Positions 26,801-36,666 of a stretch of DNA of 64,000 nt are shown here, piece by piece. The notes under the pieces are model-generated. The model saw only the letters and a list, made by a program, of their open reading frames with translations. It was not told where the DNA came from and did not search any database. Position 1 is the stretch's first letter; each line of letters starts with the position of its first letter. The position numbers and the translations under genes were made by a program. Origin of the DNA: Caulobacteraceae bacterium. GTDB taxonomy: Bacteria; Pseudomonadota; Alphaproteobacteria; Caulobacterales; Caulobacteraceae. The stretch is taken from positions 21,040 to 85,039 of the forward strand of contig CANESI010000007.1 of the NCBI GenBank assembly GCA_947441065.1. Direction: 5' to 3'.

Positions 26801-26804
26801 GAGA

Positions 26805-27158
26805 TTAGTCCTGATCGGCGGGGGTGCTGGCTTGGCGCATGGCGTGAAGATCGTCGCTGATCCGGAAAACGGCCAAATAGAATTCGCAAGCGGCGCGCCA
26901 GAGCAGGATCAGGGCACCGACCACCAAAAATCCACCGACCAGCACCGGCAAGGCAATCAGCAGTCCAGCGATTGTGCCATCGCGCAAGGCAAGACCGACT
27001 GCGCCGCCGACAATGGCGAAGGCCATCAGAGCGAGCAATCCAAGACCGGCCCAATAGATCAGATGCACAACCTCACGGGTCAGCAGCTTCTCGAAGGTCA
27101 GCATATTCCAAATCAGCGATTTCAGACTGGTCGACTTGGTTGTGATCGGCGCGCGCAT
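26805..27158 (-). CDS. DUF4282 family membrane protein
   Basis: A 117-aa protein with two membrane helices (VVHLIYWAGLGLLALMAFAI and IAGLLIALPVLVGGFLVVGALILLW). It opens its domain with LTFEKLLTREVVHLIYW and ends LWRAACEFYLAVFRISDDLHA, the pattern of DUF4282. The function is unknown. It is convergent with fliJ, 4 bases apart, and downstream of flhA on the same strand, though flhA's stop is 82 bases away. A shorter start at MLTFEKLL (residue 19) is possible. Confidence 0.8.
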   Translation of the reverse strand: MRAPITTKSTSLKSLIWNMLTFEKLLTREVVHLIYWAGLGLLALMAFAIVGGAVGLALRDGTIAGLLIALPVLVGGFLVVGALILLWRAACEFYLAVFRISDDLHAMRQASTPADQD

Positions 27159-27240
27159 GGTCAGTCCAGGATCTGGCGGTCATTTTCCGCCGGTTCTTCG
27201 CTATCAGGCACAGAGGCCGTCCGCAACGTTAAGGATGGCG

Positions 27241-29337
27241 CTAGATCTGGCCAACAGACTTCAACCTAGCGCGGTGATGGACTTCATTTTGTGACAGGAC
27301 CACGGTCTGGCCCCGGAACCGCTCAATAATGGAGCGAACATAGGGCCGGATGGTGGGGCCAGTGAGCAGGACGGCTGCGTCACCATTGATCGCTGCCCGT
27401 TCAAAATTCTCCCGAACTAGGCGGATGAAATCTTGTAGCTTCGACGGGGCCAAGGCCAGTTGCTTGTCATCGGCCGGACCAACCAGAGCGTCGGCGAAGG
27501 CATGTTCCCACTCTGGCGACAGGGTAATGATCGGCAGGGCCCCATCATCGCCCTTGTGCTGCCAGCAAAGCTGCTTGGCCAGACGCGCCCGGACCTGTTC
27601 GACCAGCAGAACGACCGAGCTATTGTGCGGTGCGGCTTCACCAATGCCTTCAAGGATGGTCGGCAGATCGCGGATCGACACCCGCTCCTTGAGCAGAGCC
27701 TGAAGAACGCGCTGAACAGTGGTTGCGCTAACCACGCTCGGGATCAGGTCGTCGACGAGCTTCTTTTGCTCGCCCGGCAGGTCCTTCAACAGCTTCTGGA
27801 CTTCGGAATAGGACAGAAGGTCCGTCATATTGTCCTTGAGGATCTCGGTCAGGTGCGTGGTCAAGACGGTGGCCGGATCAACGATGGTGTAGCCGCGGAA
27901 GGTGGCCTCTTCGCGCAGGCTCTCATCTACCCAGGTTGCGGGCAGGCCGAAGGCGGGTTCGAGCACATGTTCACCGGGCAGATCGACCTGACCGCCGCGA
28001 GGGTCCATGACCATCAAGAAGCCAATCCGAACCTCGCCGCCGCCCGCTTCCATCTCCTTGATACGGATCGAATAGCCCTGATTGGGCAGGCGCATATTGT
28101 CGAGAATACGCACCGACGGCATGACGAAGCCAAATTCGGAGGCTAGCGTCCGGCGCAGGGCGCGGATCTGGTCGGTGAGGCGGCGCCCTTCGAGGTCATT
28201 GATCAGATTCAGCAGGCCATAGCCCAGCTCAATCTTAACGTCGTCAATGGCCAAGGACCGGGCGATCGGTTCTTCCTCGTCCTCAATCGGACCGGCCGCA
28301 GTCCCTTCCTCACGTTCAGGCGCCATCGAGTCCTGCGAGCGACGCCACGACAAAATGCCCGCACCGATAGAGATCGCCGCAAAGGGCAGGATCGGCATAC
28401 CAGGGACCAGAGCAATGATGCCTGATGCTGCCGACACCATGCCAAGGCTGACCGGGTTCATGCTCAGCTGAGTAACCAGCGCAATGTCCGCTGCCCCTTC
28501 AACGCCCGCTTTGGACACGAGGAAACCGGCGGCCAGCGAGATGATCAGGGCAGGGATCTGGCTGACCAGACCATCACCGATGGTCATGATGGTGTAGGTT
28601 GAGGCCGCTTCACCGGCAGGTAGGCCGTGCTGGAAAACCCCAATCAATATGCCGCCAATAACATTGATGAAGGTAATGACCAGACCGGCGATAGCATCGC
28701 CGCGTACAAACTTCGACGCACCGTCCATGGCGCCGAAGAATGTGGATTCTTGCTCTAGCTCTTTGCGGCGCTTCTTGGCGACATTCTCATCAATCAAGCC
28801 CGACGACAGATCGGCATCGATGGCCATCTGTTTGCCGGGCATGGCGTCGAGGGTGAAGCGGGCCGCGACCTCGGCGATCCGGCCAGAACCCTTGGTAATG
28901 ACGATGAAATTGACCAAAACCAAGATGGCAAAGACGATCACGCCGATGATGAAGTTGCCTTGCATCATCAAGGCCCCGAAGGCGGCGATCACCTGACCTG
29001 CACCATGCACACCCTCATGCCCGTGGGCGAGGATCAGGCGGGTCGAGGCGACATTGAGCGCCAAACGATAGAGCGTCGCGACCAATAGAACCGTTGGAAA
29101 GGACGTGAAATCCAATGGCCGCTTGAGCAGGATGGCGGTCATAAGGATCAGGACCGAACTGCTGATCGAAATGGCGAGAAGCAAATCAAGCAGGACCGGC
29201 GGGACGGGGATGATCAGCAGGACGATGATCCCGACAACCCCCACGGCCATGATCACATCGCCACGGCTCAGCCAGCCCCAGACCTCTTTGGCCGTGGGGG
29301 CCGTTCCTGCGCGGGTATTGAGATCCAGTTGGGCCAT
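27241..29337 (-). CDS. flhA: Flagellar biosynthesis protein FlhA
   Basis: A 698-aa export-gate protein of the flagellar type III secretion system. The N-terminal half carries about eight membrane helices, beginning VIMAVGVVGIIVLLIIPVPP with the family motif LDLLLAISISSSVLILMTAI and SFPTVLLVATLYRLALNVASTR. A cytoplasmic FHIPEP loop follows (ARFTLDAMPGKQMAIDADLSSG). The C-terminal cytoplasmic domain (about residues 350-698) forms the docking ring. The length is usual. It lies 47 bases after the flbD stop and is probably part of, or just behind, the fliF operon. Confidence 0.95.
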   Translation of the reverse strand: MAQLDLNTRAGTAPTAKEVWGWLSRGDVIMAVGVVGIIVLLIIPVPPVLLDLLLAISISSSVLILMTAILLKRPLDFTSFPTVLLVATLYRLALNVASTRLILAHGHEGVHGAGQVIAAFGALMMQGNFIIGVIVFAILVLVNFIVITKGSGRIAEVAARFTLDAMPGKQMAIDADLSSGLIDENVAKKRRKELEQESTFFGAMDGASKFVRGDAIAGLVITFINVIGGILIGVFQHGLPAGEAASTYTIMTIGDGLVSQIPALIISLAAGFLVSKAGVEGAADIALVTQLSMNPVSLGMVSAASGIIALVPGMPILPFAAISIGAGILSWRRSQDSMAPEREEGTAAGPIEDEEEPIARSLAIDDVKIELGYGLLNLINDLEGRRLTDQIRALRRTLASEFGFVMPSVRILDNMRLPNQGYSIRIKEMEAGGGEVRIGFLMVMDPRGGQVDLPGEHVLEPAFGLPATWVDESLREEATFRGYTIVDPATVLTTHLTEILKDNMTDLLSYSEVQKLLKDLPGEQKKLVDDLIPSVVSATTVQRVLQALLKERVSIRDLPTILEGIGEAAPHNSSVVLLVEQVRARLAKQLCWQHKGDDGALPIITLSPEWEHAFADALVGPADDKQLALAPSKLQDFIRLVRENFERAAINGDAAVLLTGPTIRPYVRSIIERFRGQTVVLSQNEVHHRARLKSVGQI

Positions 29338-29384
29338 TCTGTCCTAAATCGTTCTAAGTCGCATATCGGGGGCGCTGTCGGCTC

Positions 29385-30788
29385 TTAAGCCGCTGAGGTT
29401 CCCGTCCCTTGGTGTGCTGGCACCGCAACACCGGCTTCGGAATATTCCTTCAGCTTGTTGCGAAGGGTCCGGATCGAGATGCCCAAGATGGTGGCAGCAT
29501 GGGTCCGGTTTCCGAAACAGTGGTTCAAGGTGTCGATGATCAGGTGCTGCTCGACCTCGGCGACAGTCAGGCCGACAAAGCCGCGTGAGGCGTCCGCATT
29601 TACAGCCGACATGGCCGCCGATGCGGCTTGAGCCGCGCGGCTGGCGGTCTGGGCCACAGGATCGGTGCTGGCCCGGGCGGCCATGGGCTGGCCATCGGGC
29701 AGGCGGATCGCCGGTTCGGCAATCTCGCTACCGGTCGAGAGCAGCACCGCGCGGTGCATGGCATTTTCCAGCTCACGCACATTGCCCGGCCAACGGTGGG
29801 ACAGGAGCCGTTTGCGAGCCTCGTCCGAAAGGGGGCGTTCGGCTATGGCGTTGGAAGCGGAGTATTTTTTGATGAAATGGTCTGCCAGCGCCAAGATGTC
29901 GGCGGGCCGCTCGCGCAGGGCCGGGAGGCGCAGATTGACCACGTTCAGGCGATAGAGCAGGTCTTCGCGGAAGGTGCCAGCCTTGACGGCCTCTGCCAGA
30001 TCCCGGTTCGAGGTGGCGAGAATGCGGATATTGACCTTTACGGGGCGCGTACCGCCGACCCGGTCAATTTCGCGCTCCTGAAGGGCCCGCAGCAGTTTGG
30101 CCTGCAGGCGCGTATCCATCTCGGAAATTTCATCGAGCAGCAGGGTGCCGCCGTCTGCCTCTTCGAACTTGCCGATCCGGCGGGCAATGGCCCCCGTAAA
30201 GGCTCCCTTTTCGTGGCCAAAGAGCTCAGATTCCAGTAGATTTTCCGGAATGGCCGCGCAGTTGACGGAGATATAGGGGCGCGCAGCACGCTTTGACTTT
30301 TGGTGCAGATATTTGGCCATGACCTCCTTACCAACACCACTTTCGCCGGTAATCAGGATCGAGGCGTCGGACGCAGCCACCTGATCGGCCAAGGCGATAA
30401 CGGCGGTCATGGAGGGATCACGTGCGACGAGGGCGCTATCTTCGGCCACCACGGCGGCCAGAACCGCTGCGATCAACTCGGCATCTGGCGGCAGGGGAAT
30501 AAACTCTTTCGCGCCAGCACGGATGGCGTCACCCGCACGGCGGGGATCAGCAGCAATCCCGCAGGCCACCACCGGCACGTGAATGCGCTCGGCCTCGTTG
30601 GCGGCGATAAGCGCGGCAATGTCGAGGTCGTAATCCACCATCAACAGGTCAGCGCCCTGTCCTGCGCGCAGGGCATGGGTGGCCTTGGCGCAGGTGTCGA
30701 CATGGGCGACCTTCGCGCCCGTGGCCATGGCCATTTGCACCGCTGCGGAAAGCTGTCCGCTCAATCGTCCGACGACTAGAAGCCGCAT
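29385..30788 (-). CDS. flbD: Sigma-54-dependent flagellar transcriptional regulator FlbD
   Basis: A 467-aa bacterial enhancer-binding protein. The AAA+ domain has Walker [10 protein letters not shown], the sigma-54-contacting GAFTGA and [10 protein letters not shown]. The Fis-type HTH is at the C-terminus ([20 protein letters not shown]). The N-terminal receiver-like domain keeps an Asp at position 52 (LLMVDYDLD) but lacks the acidic pocket after beta-1 ([11 protein letters not shown]), as is known for Caulobacter FlbD, which is activated through FliX rather than by ordinary phosphorelay. In Caulobacter FlbD activates late flagellar genes and represses fliF. It is the fifth gene of the fliF-fliG-fliH-fliN-flbD order. 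Confidence 0.93.
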   Translation of the reverse strand: MRLLVVGRLSGQLSAAVQMAMATGAKVAHVDTCAKATHALRAGQGADLLMVDYDLDIAALIAANEAERIHVPVVACGIAADPRRAGDAIRAGAKEFIPLPPDAELIAAVLAAVVAEDSALVARDPSMTAVIALADQVAASDASILITGESGVGKEVMAKYLHQKSKRAARPYISVNCAAIPENLLESELFGHEKGAFTGAIARRIGKFEEADGGTLLLDEISEMDTRLQAKLLRALQEREIDRVGGTRPVKVNIRILATSNRDLAEAVKAGTFREDLLYRLNVVNLRLPALRERPADILALADHFIKKYSASNAIAERPLSDEARKRLLSHRWPGNVRELENAMHRAVLLSTGSEIAEPAIRLPDGQPMAARASTDPVAQTASRAAQAASAAMSAVNADASRGFVGLTVAEVEQHLIIDTLNHCFGNRTHAATILGISIRTLRNKLKEYSEAGVAVPAHQGTGTSAA

Positions 30789-30816
30789 AATCTTCTCCTC
30801 AATGACGCGCAGCCGA

Positions 30817-31158
30817 TCAGGACTGCGAGTCACCGTCCTTAATGATTTCCGTCATGGTCACGCCCAGTCGCTCGTCGACGATGACGATCTCTCCGCGGGC
30901 CACGAGCCGGTTATTGACGTAGATATCGATGGCTTCCCCGACCTTGCGGTCCAGTTCCAGAATGCTGCCCGCGCCAAGCTTTAAGAGCTGTGCGACTGAC
31001 AGTTGGGCGCGGCCGATGACGGCGGAAATGCTGACGGGAACGTCAAAGACCGTCGAGAGGTCGCTGGCGGATTTGCTCTCCCCGTCCATGGGCATATCCG
31101 ATGCCAAGGGATCGGATGGATCGAATTCGTCGAGGGTCAGGGGCGTGTCGCTGGCCAT
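30817..31158 (-). CDS. fliN: Flagellar motor switch protein FliN
   Basis: A 113-aa C-ring subunit. After an acidic, disordered N-terminus of about 35 residues comes the SpoA domain: DVPVSISAVIGRAQLSVAQL, LKLGAGSILELDRKVGEAID and VNNRLVARGEIVIVDERLGV. The typical FliN ending MTEII is present. The gene lies 15 bases behind fliH and 28 before flbD, in an unbroken series on the minus strand. Confidence 0.93.
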   Translation of the reverse strand: MASDTPLTLDEFDPSDPLASDMPMDGESKSASDLSTVFDVPVSISAVIGRAQLSVAQLLKLGAGSILELDRKVGEAIDIYVNNRLVARGEIVIVDERLGVTMTEIIKDGDSQS

Positions 31159-31173
31159 GGGCAGACCTCTCTC

Positions 31174-31839
31174 TTAGGGGTTGATGGTGGAAGGAAGGGC
31201 GTGGGGTTCAACCGCTTCGGCATGCAGGCCCTCGGCGATCAAGGCATTGTGTAGGGCTTGAGCGACCCGCTCAGCCGTGACCTTGGGGTCATAGCTGGCG
31301 CGCCCATCGCCCCAATCAAAGTGGAAGGCGGCGAGCGGCATCATGGGGTCGGCCTTGACGATAATCTGTCCGGGCATGCCCAAGGCTTGGGCCTGGTCAT
31401 CGAGCGTTCGTTGAAACCGCTCGACCAGATCGGCGGAGGTCCGAACGGTCAGGCGCGGTCCGGTCGTGATCTCCGCGGCAAGCGCATCCAACGCCGCAAG
31501 GGCAGGGGCGTCTGGAAACTGCTCTAGGGCCGCATCGGCAATTTGCCGCGCGCAGGCGAGAGACAGTTGCGCCGACTCCACCCGATGGTCATGGGCGATC
31601 TGAACCAGGGTTGAAAGGGCCGCATGGGTGGCTTGGGCAATAGTCTGCAGCGCGGCGGCGGCGGCTTGCTCGGTCACAACAAGGGCTGAACGCTGTCCGT
31701 CTTCGAAAGATTCCGCCCGGATCTGCGTCACCTCTTCGAGGGTAAAGATGCGCTTCTGCTTCGGGGGGGCATAGGCAATGCCGCCCTCGTCGTCGAAGAC
31801 TGTTTCAAAGCTGAATTTGCGGGGCACGGCGTCGGTCAT
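31174..31839 (-). CDS. fliH: Flagellar assembly protein FliH (FlbE)
   Basis: A 221-aa protein in the place of Caulobacter flbE, the FliH homologue that regulates the FliI ATPase. The N-terminal part is charged (FTLEEVTQIRAESFEDGQRS) and begins a long Ala/Gln-rich helix, as in the E/V-ATPase stator family. The C-terminus carries FHFDWGDGRASYDPKVTAERV, with the Trp-Gly pattern typical of FliH C-terminal domains. Sequence similarity in this family is low, so position between fliG and fliN is an important part of the evidence. Confidence 0.85.
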   Translation of the reverse strand: MTDAVPRKFSFETVFDDEGGIAYAPPKQKRIFTLEEVTQIRAESFEDGQRSALVVTEQAAAAALQTIAQATHAALSTLVQIAHDHRVESAQLSLACARQIADAALEQFPDAPALAALDALAAEITTGPRLTVRTSADLVERFQRTLDDQAQALGMPGQIIVKADPMMPLAAFHFDWGDGRASYDPKVTAERVAQALHNALIAEGLHAEAVEPHALPSTINP

Positions 31840-31840
31840 C

Positions 31841-32872
31841 TTAATAGACCAACTCGTCGTCGCCGCCCTGGCCGGCCATCATGATTTCACCGCGAGCGGC
31901 AAGATCCTTGGCGACCTGAACCATGGCCATCTGGGCCGCATCGACGTCTTTCAGGCGTACAGGGCCCATGGACTCCATATCGTCGCGCATGATCTTCGAG
32001 GCGCGCTCGCTCATATTGGAGAAGAACAGTTCGCGCAGGGCATCGGACGAGCCCTTGAGGGCCAGACCCAACTGATCCTTCTCCACAGCGCGAAGCAGGG
32101 TTTGGACACCGCCGGGGTCGAGCTTGGCAAGGTCTTCGAACACGAACATCAGGGCGCGGATACGCTCGGCGCTTTCGCGCGTGCGCTCTTCCAAGGCGCT
32201 GAGGAAGCGCGACTCGGTCTGGCGGTCGAAATTGTTGAAGATGTCGGCCATCATTTCGTGGCTGTCGCGCTTGGCAGTTCGGGCTAGGTTGGACATGAAT
32301 TCATTGCGCAGGGTCAGTTCAATCTTATCCAAGATCTCGCGCTGAACCGGCTCCATGCGCAGCATGCGCGTGACACATTCCAGGGCAAAATCCTCAGGCA
32401 GCGAGGCCAGAACGCGCGCGGCGTGATCGCCTTTGATCTTGGACAACACAACGGCAACGGTCTGCGGATATTCATTCTTCAGATAGTTGGCGAGCACGGC
32501 CTCATTCACATTGGCCAGCTTGTCCCACATGGTCCGACCCGCAGGACCACGGATCTCCTCCATCAAGGAGTCGACCTTTTCCGCCGGCAGGAAAGCGTTC
32601 AAGAGGCGTTGGGTCTGCTCATAGGAGCCCATGATGGCCCCGGTCGTCGAAAGACCCGACACAAACTCCATCAATAGGTCTTCAACCACCGATGATGGCA
32701 CAGCGCCCAAGCTGGCCATCGCGGACGAGATGTCCTTGACCTCTTCGTCGTCCAGACCTTCCCAGATGGCCTGGGCATCCTCACCCAGCGACAGCAGAAT
32801 GACCGCAGCCTTCTCCGCGCCGCTTAAGCCGCTAGAGTTCGTAATCCCTTTTCTTCCGGCGCGAGGGCTCAT
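31841..32872 (-). CDS. fliG: Flagellar motor switch protein FliG
   Basis: A 343-aa rotor protein converting stator torque to rotation. The N-terminal domain ([20 protein letters not shown]) binds FliF; the middle domain contains [20 protein letters not shown] (the EHPQ-like motif, here EYPQ); the C-terminal torque helix has the charged series [20 protein letters not shown] and [15 protein letters not shown]. The length is typical. Its start overlaps the fliF stop by 4 bases. Confidence 0.95.
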   Translation of the reverse strand: MSPRAGRKGITNSSGLSGAEKAAVILLSLGEDAQAIWEGLDDEEVKDISSAMASLGAVPSSVVEDLLMEFVSGLSTTGAIMGSYEQTQRLLNAFLPAEKVDSLMEEIRGPAGRTMWDKLANVNEAVLANYLKNEYPQTVAVVLSKIKGDHAARVLASLPEDFALECVTRMLRMEPVQREILDKIELTLRNEFMSNLARTAKRDSHEMMADIFNNFDRQTESRFLSALEERTRESAERIRALMFVFEDLAKLDPGGVQTLLRAVEKDQLGLALKGSSDALRELFFSNMSERASKIMRDDMESMGPVRLKDVDAAQMAMVQVAKDLAARGEIMMAGQGGDDELVY

Positions 32873-34488
32873 GTGGCCTCATGCAGCCAGCCCCGGATGA
32901 TCGAGATCGATTCTTCCGGGTTATTGTTGACGAATTCAGAGACGCTTCTTACCGAAGAGGACTTCACCTGTCCTTCAATCCGCGCAATGTCGATGCGCGC
33001 GTCGATGCCACCATCCGATAGGGCGGGAAGCGAACCGTCTGGATTGGCCAAGGCCAACTGTCCTGCTCCACCCTGCCCGACCAGAGCCGTCCGTGTGCTG
33101 CCCTCGCCGCGTGCCGTGGCCAAGAGGGGCCGGACAACGAAGAAGATGACCAGCAGGGCAACAAGGGTCAGGATACCCAGCTCGGCGGCCCGCATGATGT
33201 CGTTCTTATCAAATCCGGCCAAGGGCGAACCGGCTACCACACCGCCGACCAGACCGTCATCGCGGGCAAACTGAACATTGGTTACAGTGACCGTGTCGCC
33301 TCGGGCCTCATCAAAACCAACGGCAGAGCGAACCAGATCTTCAATCCGCTTCATTTCCTCGGCTGTGCGCGGCTTGTAGGGGGTCGGTTTACCGTCCTTA
33401 TCGACCGAGGTTAGGCCATCGACCGCCACGGCAACCGATAGTTTCTTAACCTGACCCGGCTCGGTGATGGTGGTGGTGTTGGTGCTCGAAATTTCAAAAT
33501 TGGTGGTCTCTTCGACCCGGCCACTGGCGTTCAAGGTCGGGTCTGCGGGCGCGCCTGCGTCTGCGCCGCCTGGGATATTGTTGGCTACAGTGGCCTGACC
33601 GGTATTGTCGGGTTTGTTTTCGCGGGCATTTTCATCGACGGTCTGGGTCGAGCGGACGACCTGACCATCGGGATCATATTTGCTCTCTTGGACCGTCACG
33701 CGGGCGAGGTCCAGAACGGCGGTGACGTTCACGCGGACCTTGCCGGGACCAACCACGCCCTCGACCAGATCGCGGACCTTGCGGCGAATGGCCTCTTCGG
33801 CTTCGCTACGGCGTTCTTCGCCCGCTGCGCCGAGGCTATCGCTCTGTCCGCCGCCCAGAAGTTTACCCTTCTGATCGACGATGGTGACCTTTTCAGGCAT
33901 CAGGCCCGGAACGGAACTGGCCACCAGATTTTGCAGCGACCGAACCTGTTCAGCGGTGGGCGCGCGACCATTGACACCGATGGTCACGGCCGCTGTCGGC
34001 GGCTGGGGCGCATCTTCGAACAGCTCACGCTTGGGCATGGAGAGCTGAACGCGCGAGAAATTGACCCATTCCTGAGAACGGATGGTCCGCGCCAATTCAC
34101 CCTCTAGGGCCCGTTGGCGGTTCAGGTTCTGAACGAAATCGGTTTGGCCAAGGGCGTTGGTCTCATCGAAAATTTCGTAGCCAACAGAGCCCGTGCTCGG
34201 CAATCCCTTACCGGCAAGCAGCATCCGGGTCGATCCGACCTTGTCGCGCGCAACAAAGATGGTCGAACCGTCGCCCTTAGCATCATATTTGATCCCGGCC
34301 TGATCGAGGGCGGCGGTGATCGTGGAGGCTTCTTTCAGATCGAGGTTGGAATAGAGCAGGGATTGGGGGGCCGAACCAAAGTTCAAAATCAACGCAAATA
34401 GCGCAGCCGCCACACCGGCGGAAACGCCGATAATGGCAGCGAGGCGGCCGATCCCGAACCGCTGTAGCGCACTGATGAACTGTTCCAC
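32869..34488 (-). CDS. fliF: Flagellar MS-ring protein FliF
   Basis: A 539-aa protein forming the MS ring in the inner membrane. It has a first membrane helix ([20 protein letters not shown]), periplasmic ring-building motifs ([20 protein letters not shown] and [20 protein letters not shown]), a second helix near residue 440 ([20 protein letters not shown]), and a cytoplasmic tail that binds FliG ([16 protein letters not shown]). It starts with GTG at 34488. It is first in fliF-fliG-fliH-fliN-flbD. A 17-base palindrome lies about 70-85 bases upstream. Confidence 0.94.
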   Translation of the reverse strand: MEQFISALQRFGIGRLAAIIGVSAGVAAALFALILNFGSAPQSLLYSNLDLKEASTITAALDQAGIKYDAKGDGSTIFVARDKVGSTRMLLAGKGLPSTGSVGYEIFDETNALGQTDFVQNLNRQRALEGELARTIRSQEWVNFSRVQLSMPKRELFEDAPQPPTAAVTIGVNGRAPTAEQVRSLQNLVASSVPGLMPEKVTIVDQKGKLLGGGQSDSLGAAGEERRSEAEEAIRRKVRDLVEGVVGPGKVRVNVTAVLDLARVTVQESKYDPDGQVVRSTQTVDENARENKPDNTGQATVANNIPGGADAGAPADPTLNASGRVEETTNFEISSTNTTTITEPGQVKKLSVAVAVDGLTSVDKDGKPTPYKPRTAEEMKRIEDLVRSAVGFDEARGDTVTVTNVQFARDDGLVGGVVAGSPLAGFDKNDIMRAAELGILTLVALLVIFFVVRPLLATARGEGSTRTALVGQGGAGQLALANPDGSLPALSDGGIDARIDIARIEGQVKSSSVRSVSEFVNNNPEESISIIRGWLHEAT

Positions 34489-34556
34489 GCCTTAAGCCCT
34501 TCTTAGGCGACGCAGGTTGGCACCCTTGTCGCTAGGCAGTAATTTCCCAGTACAAG

Positions 34557-34573
34557 GTAAACGAGACGTTTAC
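34557..34573. promoter_or_regulatory. Perfect 17-base palindrome upstream of fliF
   Basis: GTAAACG-AGA-CGTTTAC has exact 7-base arms. It lies 69-85 bases upstream of the fliF start and 16 bases past the end of the DUF4169 gene. No T-run follows, so an operator is likelier than a terminator. I cannot match it to a known FlbD or CtrA consensus. Confidence 0.5.
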
Positions 34574-34588
34574 ACATCGCCTAAAGTG

Positions 34589-34765
34589 CTAAATTTCTTG
34601 TTTAGCGCCGTCAAGCCTGCGGGCGGCCCGGGCCTGCTCCAGACGCAGATTCTCCTTCTGCGCCTTGGTTTGGCCAAAGCGCAGGCGGTTCTGAACGGCC
34701 TCGGCAGAATTTTCCGCCTTGGCCTTCGTTTTTCGCGCTCTGTTCAGATTGATCAGCTCGGCCAT
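34589..34765 (-). CDS. DUF4169 family small protein
   Basis: A 58-aa gene not listed in the ORF track. Translation on the minus strand from the ATG at 34765 gives MAELINLNRARKTKAKAENS, then RLRFGQTKAQKENLRLEQAR and a C-terminus ending LDGAKQEI. The start (E-LINLNRARK), the RFGxTKAQ motif and the ARRLDG tail are the pattern of DUF4169, a small basic helical family of alphaproteobacteria with no known function. It begins 4 bases after the fumC stop, so it is almost certainly co-transcribed with fumC, where family members often sit. Confidence 0.85.
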   Translation of the reverse strand: MAELINLNRARKTKAKAENSAEAVQNRLRFGQTKAQKENLRLEQARAARRLDGAKQEI

Positions 34766-34769
34766 GGGG

Positions 34770-36161
34770 TCAGCCCGGTGCGATCATGGTCTCTGGGCGC
34801 ACGATGGCGTCAAACTCCTCATCGGTGACATAGCCGCCGCCGACGGCCTCTTCGCGCAGGGTGGTGCCGTTCTTGTGCGCCGTCTTGGCGATCTTGGCGG
34901 CATTGTCATAGCCGATCTTGGGGGCCAATGCGGTGACCAGCATCAAGGACCGGTCCAGCGCCGCCTTGATATTGTCGCGGCGGGCCTCAATGCCGACGAC
35001 GCAATTGTCGGCAAAGGAGATCGAGGCGTCGGCCAGCAGGCGAACCGACTGGAGGAAATTATAGGCCATGACCGGGTTGAAGACGTTCAGTTCGAAGTGA
35101 CCTTGGCTGCCTGCCACGGTCATGGTCGTCTGATTGCCGAACACCTGAGCACAGACCATGGTCATGGCCTCGCACTGGGTGGGATTGACCTTACCGGGCA
35201 TGATTGAGGAGCCAGGTTCGTTCTCGGGCAAGGACAGCTCGCCCAGACCCGAACGCGGGCCAGACCCCAAGAAGCGGATGTCATTGGCGATCTTGAACAG
35301 GGCCGCCGCCGCCGAATTGATCGCGCCATGACCAAAGACCAGCGCATCATGCGCGGCAAGGGCCTCGAACTTGTTTGGTGCCGTCGTGAAGGGCAGGCCG
35401 GTCAGGGCGGCGATCCGCTCTGCAACCTTTTCGGCAAATCCGACTGGGGCATTGAGACCGGTGCCGACGGCGGTTCCACCTTGGGCCAGTTCCAAAATGC
35501 CGGGCAGGGTCATTTCGATACGGCTGATGGCGTTGGCCACCTGCTGCGCATAGCCGGAAAATTCTTGGCCCAGCGTCAGGGGGGTCGCGTCCTGCGTGTG
35601 GGTGCGGCCAATCTTGATAATGTCCTTAAACTCTTCCTGCTTGGCCAGCAGCGAGGCGTGCAGGTGCTTTAGTGCGGGCAGAAGGTCATTGACCACCTGT
35701 TCAGCGGCGGCAATGTGCATGGCCGTGGGATAGGTGTCGTTCGAGGACTGGCTCATATTGACATGGTCATTGGGATGGACCGGCTTTTTCGAGCCCATCT
35801 CACCGCCGAGCATCTCAATAGCGCGGTTCGAGATCACTTCGTTGGCGTTCATGTTGGACTGGGTGCCAGACCCGGTCTGCCAGACCACCAAAGGGAAGTG
35901 GTCGTTCAGCTTGCCGTCAATGACCTCTTGCGCCGCTTCGGCGATGGTTTGGGCCAGCTTGGGGTCGAGACGGCCAAGGGCAGTATTGGCCTCAGCCGCG
36001 GCCCGCTTGACGATGCCTAGCGCACGAACCACCGGCAGGGGCTGCTTTTCCCAGCCAATCTTGAAGTTCCCGATCGAGCGCTGGGACTGAGCGCCCCAAT
36101 AGCGTGAGGACTCGACCTCGATGGGTCCAAAAGTATCGGTCTCTGTGCGGGTGGCGGTCAT
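34770..36161 (-). CDS. fumC: Class II fumarate hydratase
   Basis: A 463-aa oxygen-stable fumarase of the TCA cycle, interconverting fumarate and malate as a homotetramer. The superfamily signature [20 protein letters not shown] is intact, with [19 protein letters not shown] and [20 protein letters not shown] forming the other active-site regions. The length is that of FumC. It is followed by the small DUF4169 gene 4 bases later. Confidence 0.96.
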   Translation of the reverse strand: MTATRTETDTFGPIEVESSRYWGAQSQRSIGNFKIGWEKQPLPVVRALGIVKRAAAEANTALGRLDPKLAQTIAEAAQEVIDGKLNDHFPLVVWQTGSGTQSNMNANEVISNRAIEMLGGEMGSKKPVHPNDHVNMSQSSNDTYPTAMHIAAAEQVVNDLLPALKHLHASLLAKQEEFKDIIKIGRTHTQDATPLTLGQEFSGYAQQVANAISRIEMTLPGILELAQGGTAVGTGLNAPVGFAEKVAERIAALTGLPFTTAPNKFEALAAHDALVFGHGAINSAAAALFKIANDIRFLGSGPRSGLGELSLPENEPGSSIMPGKVNPTQCEAMTMVCAQVFGNQTTMTVAGSQGHFELNVFNPVMAYNFLQSVRLLADASISFADNCVVGIEARRDNIKAALDRSLMLVTALAPKIGYDNAAKIAKTAHKNGTTLREEAVGGGYVTDEEFDAIVRPETMIAPG

Positions 36162-36278
36162 GGCAACGGTCCTTGGGCGGGTGTCACATTAAAGGGTCTG
36201 GCGTGGGGTTTAACCTCCCAGAGCGCGGCTGCAAAGGGTGATGGGCAGATCGAGCGCATGAGGTTATGACTTTCTCCC

Positions 36279-36662
36279 ATGAGCGATGAATGGACAGGCA
36301 AGGGCAAGGTGCGCGCGCGCGAGGTCGGCGGCGGTCTTGAGATCACCGTCGAGGGCCTAACCACCCAAGCCAAATATTATAAGCCGCTGGTCCACGAGTT
36401 CTTCCGCAAGGAATGGCGCGGTGCCAGACCCGCTTGGGGCGAATATGCCGTCGAGATCATGATGGACTATGTCGGCGATCCGCCGTGGATGGACCTGGAC
36501 AATCTGGCCAAGGCCCTGCTCGACGCCATCAAGGGCTATGCCTTTCACGACGATGCTCAGGTCGCGCGGCTGTTGGTTGAGCGAAGGGCAGGCGCGCGCG
36601 AGCGGATCACCATCCGGGTTGACCGGCGCGGCGACCTGCCGGTGCCGCCGGGCCTGCGCTAG
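36279..36662 (+). CDS. RusA-like endonuclease-fold protein
   Basis: A 127-aa protein resembling RusA Holliday-junction resolvases. The segment PPWMDLDNLAKALLDAIKGY with FHDDAQVARLLVERR carries acidic residues D72, D74 and D91/D92, which match the spacing of the essential D70, D72 and D91 of E. coli RusA. The basic N-terminal half (KYYKPLVHEFFRKEWRGARP) could contact DNA. RusA genes are usually prophage-borne; here no phage genes surround it, and it sits between fumC (divergent) and a serine hydrolase (convergent, 4 bases away). It may be a domesticated copy. Confidence 0.75.
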   Translation: MSDEWTGKGKVRAREVGGGLEITVEGLTTQAKYYKPLVHEFFRKEWRGARPAWGEYAVEIMMDYVGDPPWMDLDNLAKALLDAIKGYAFHDDAQVARLLVERRAGARERITIRVDRRGDLPVPPGLR

Positions 36663-36666
36663 GGCC

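Noticed and set aside
34518-34535. TGGCAC-like sequence as a sigma-54 promoter near fliF
   Set aside because: It lies on the plus strand, pointing away from fliF, and the -12 element is TCGC, not TTGC.
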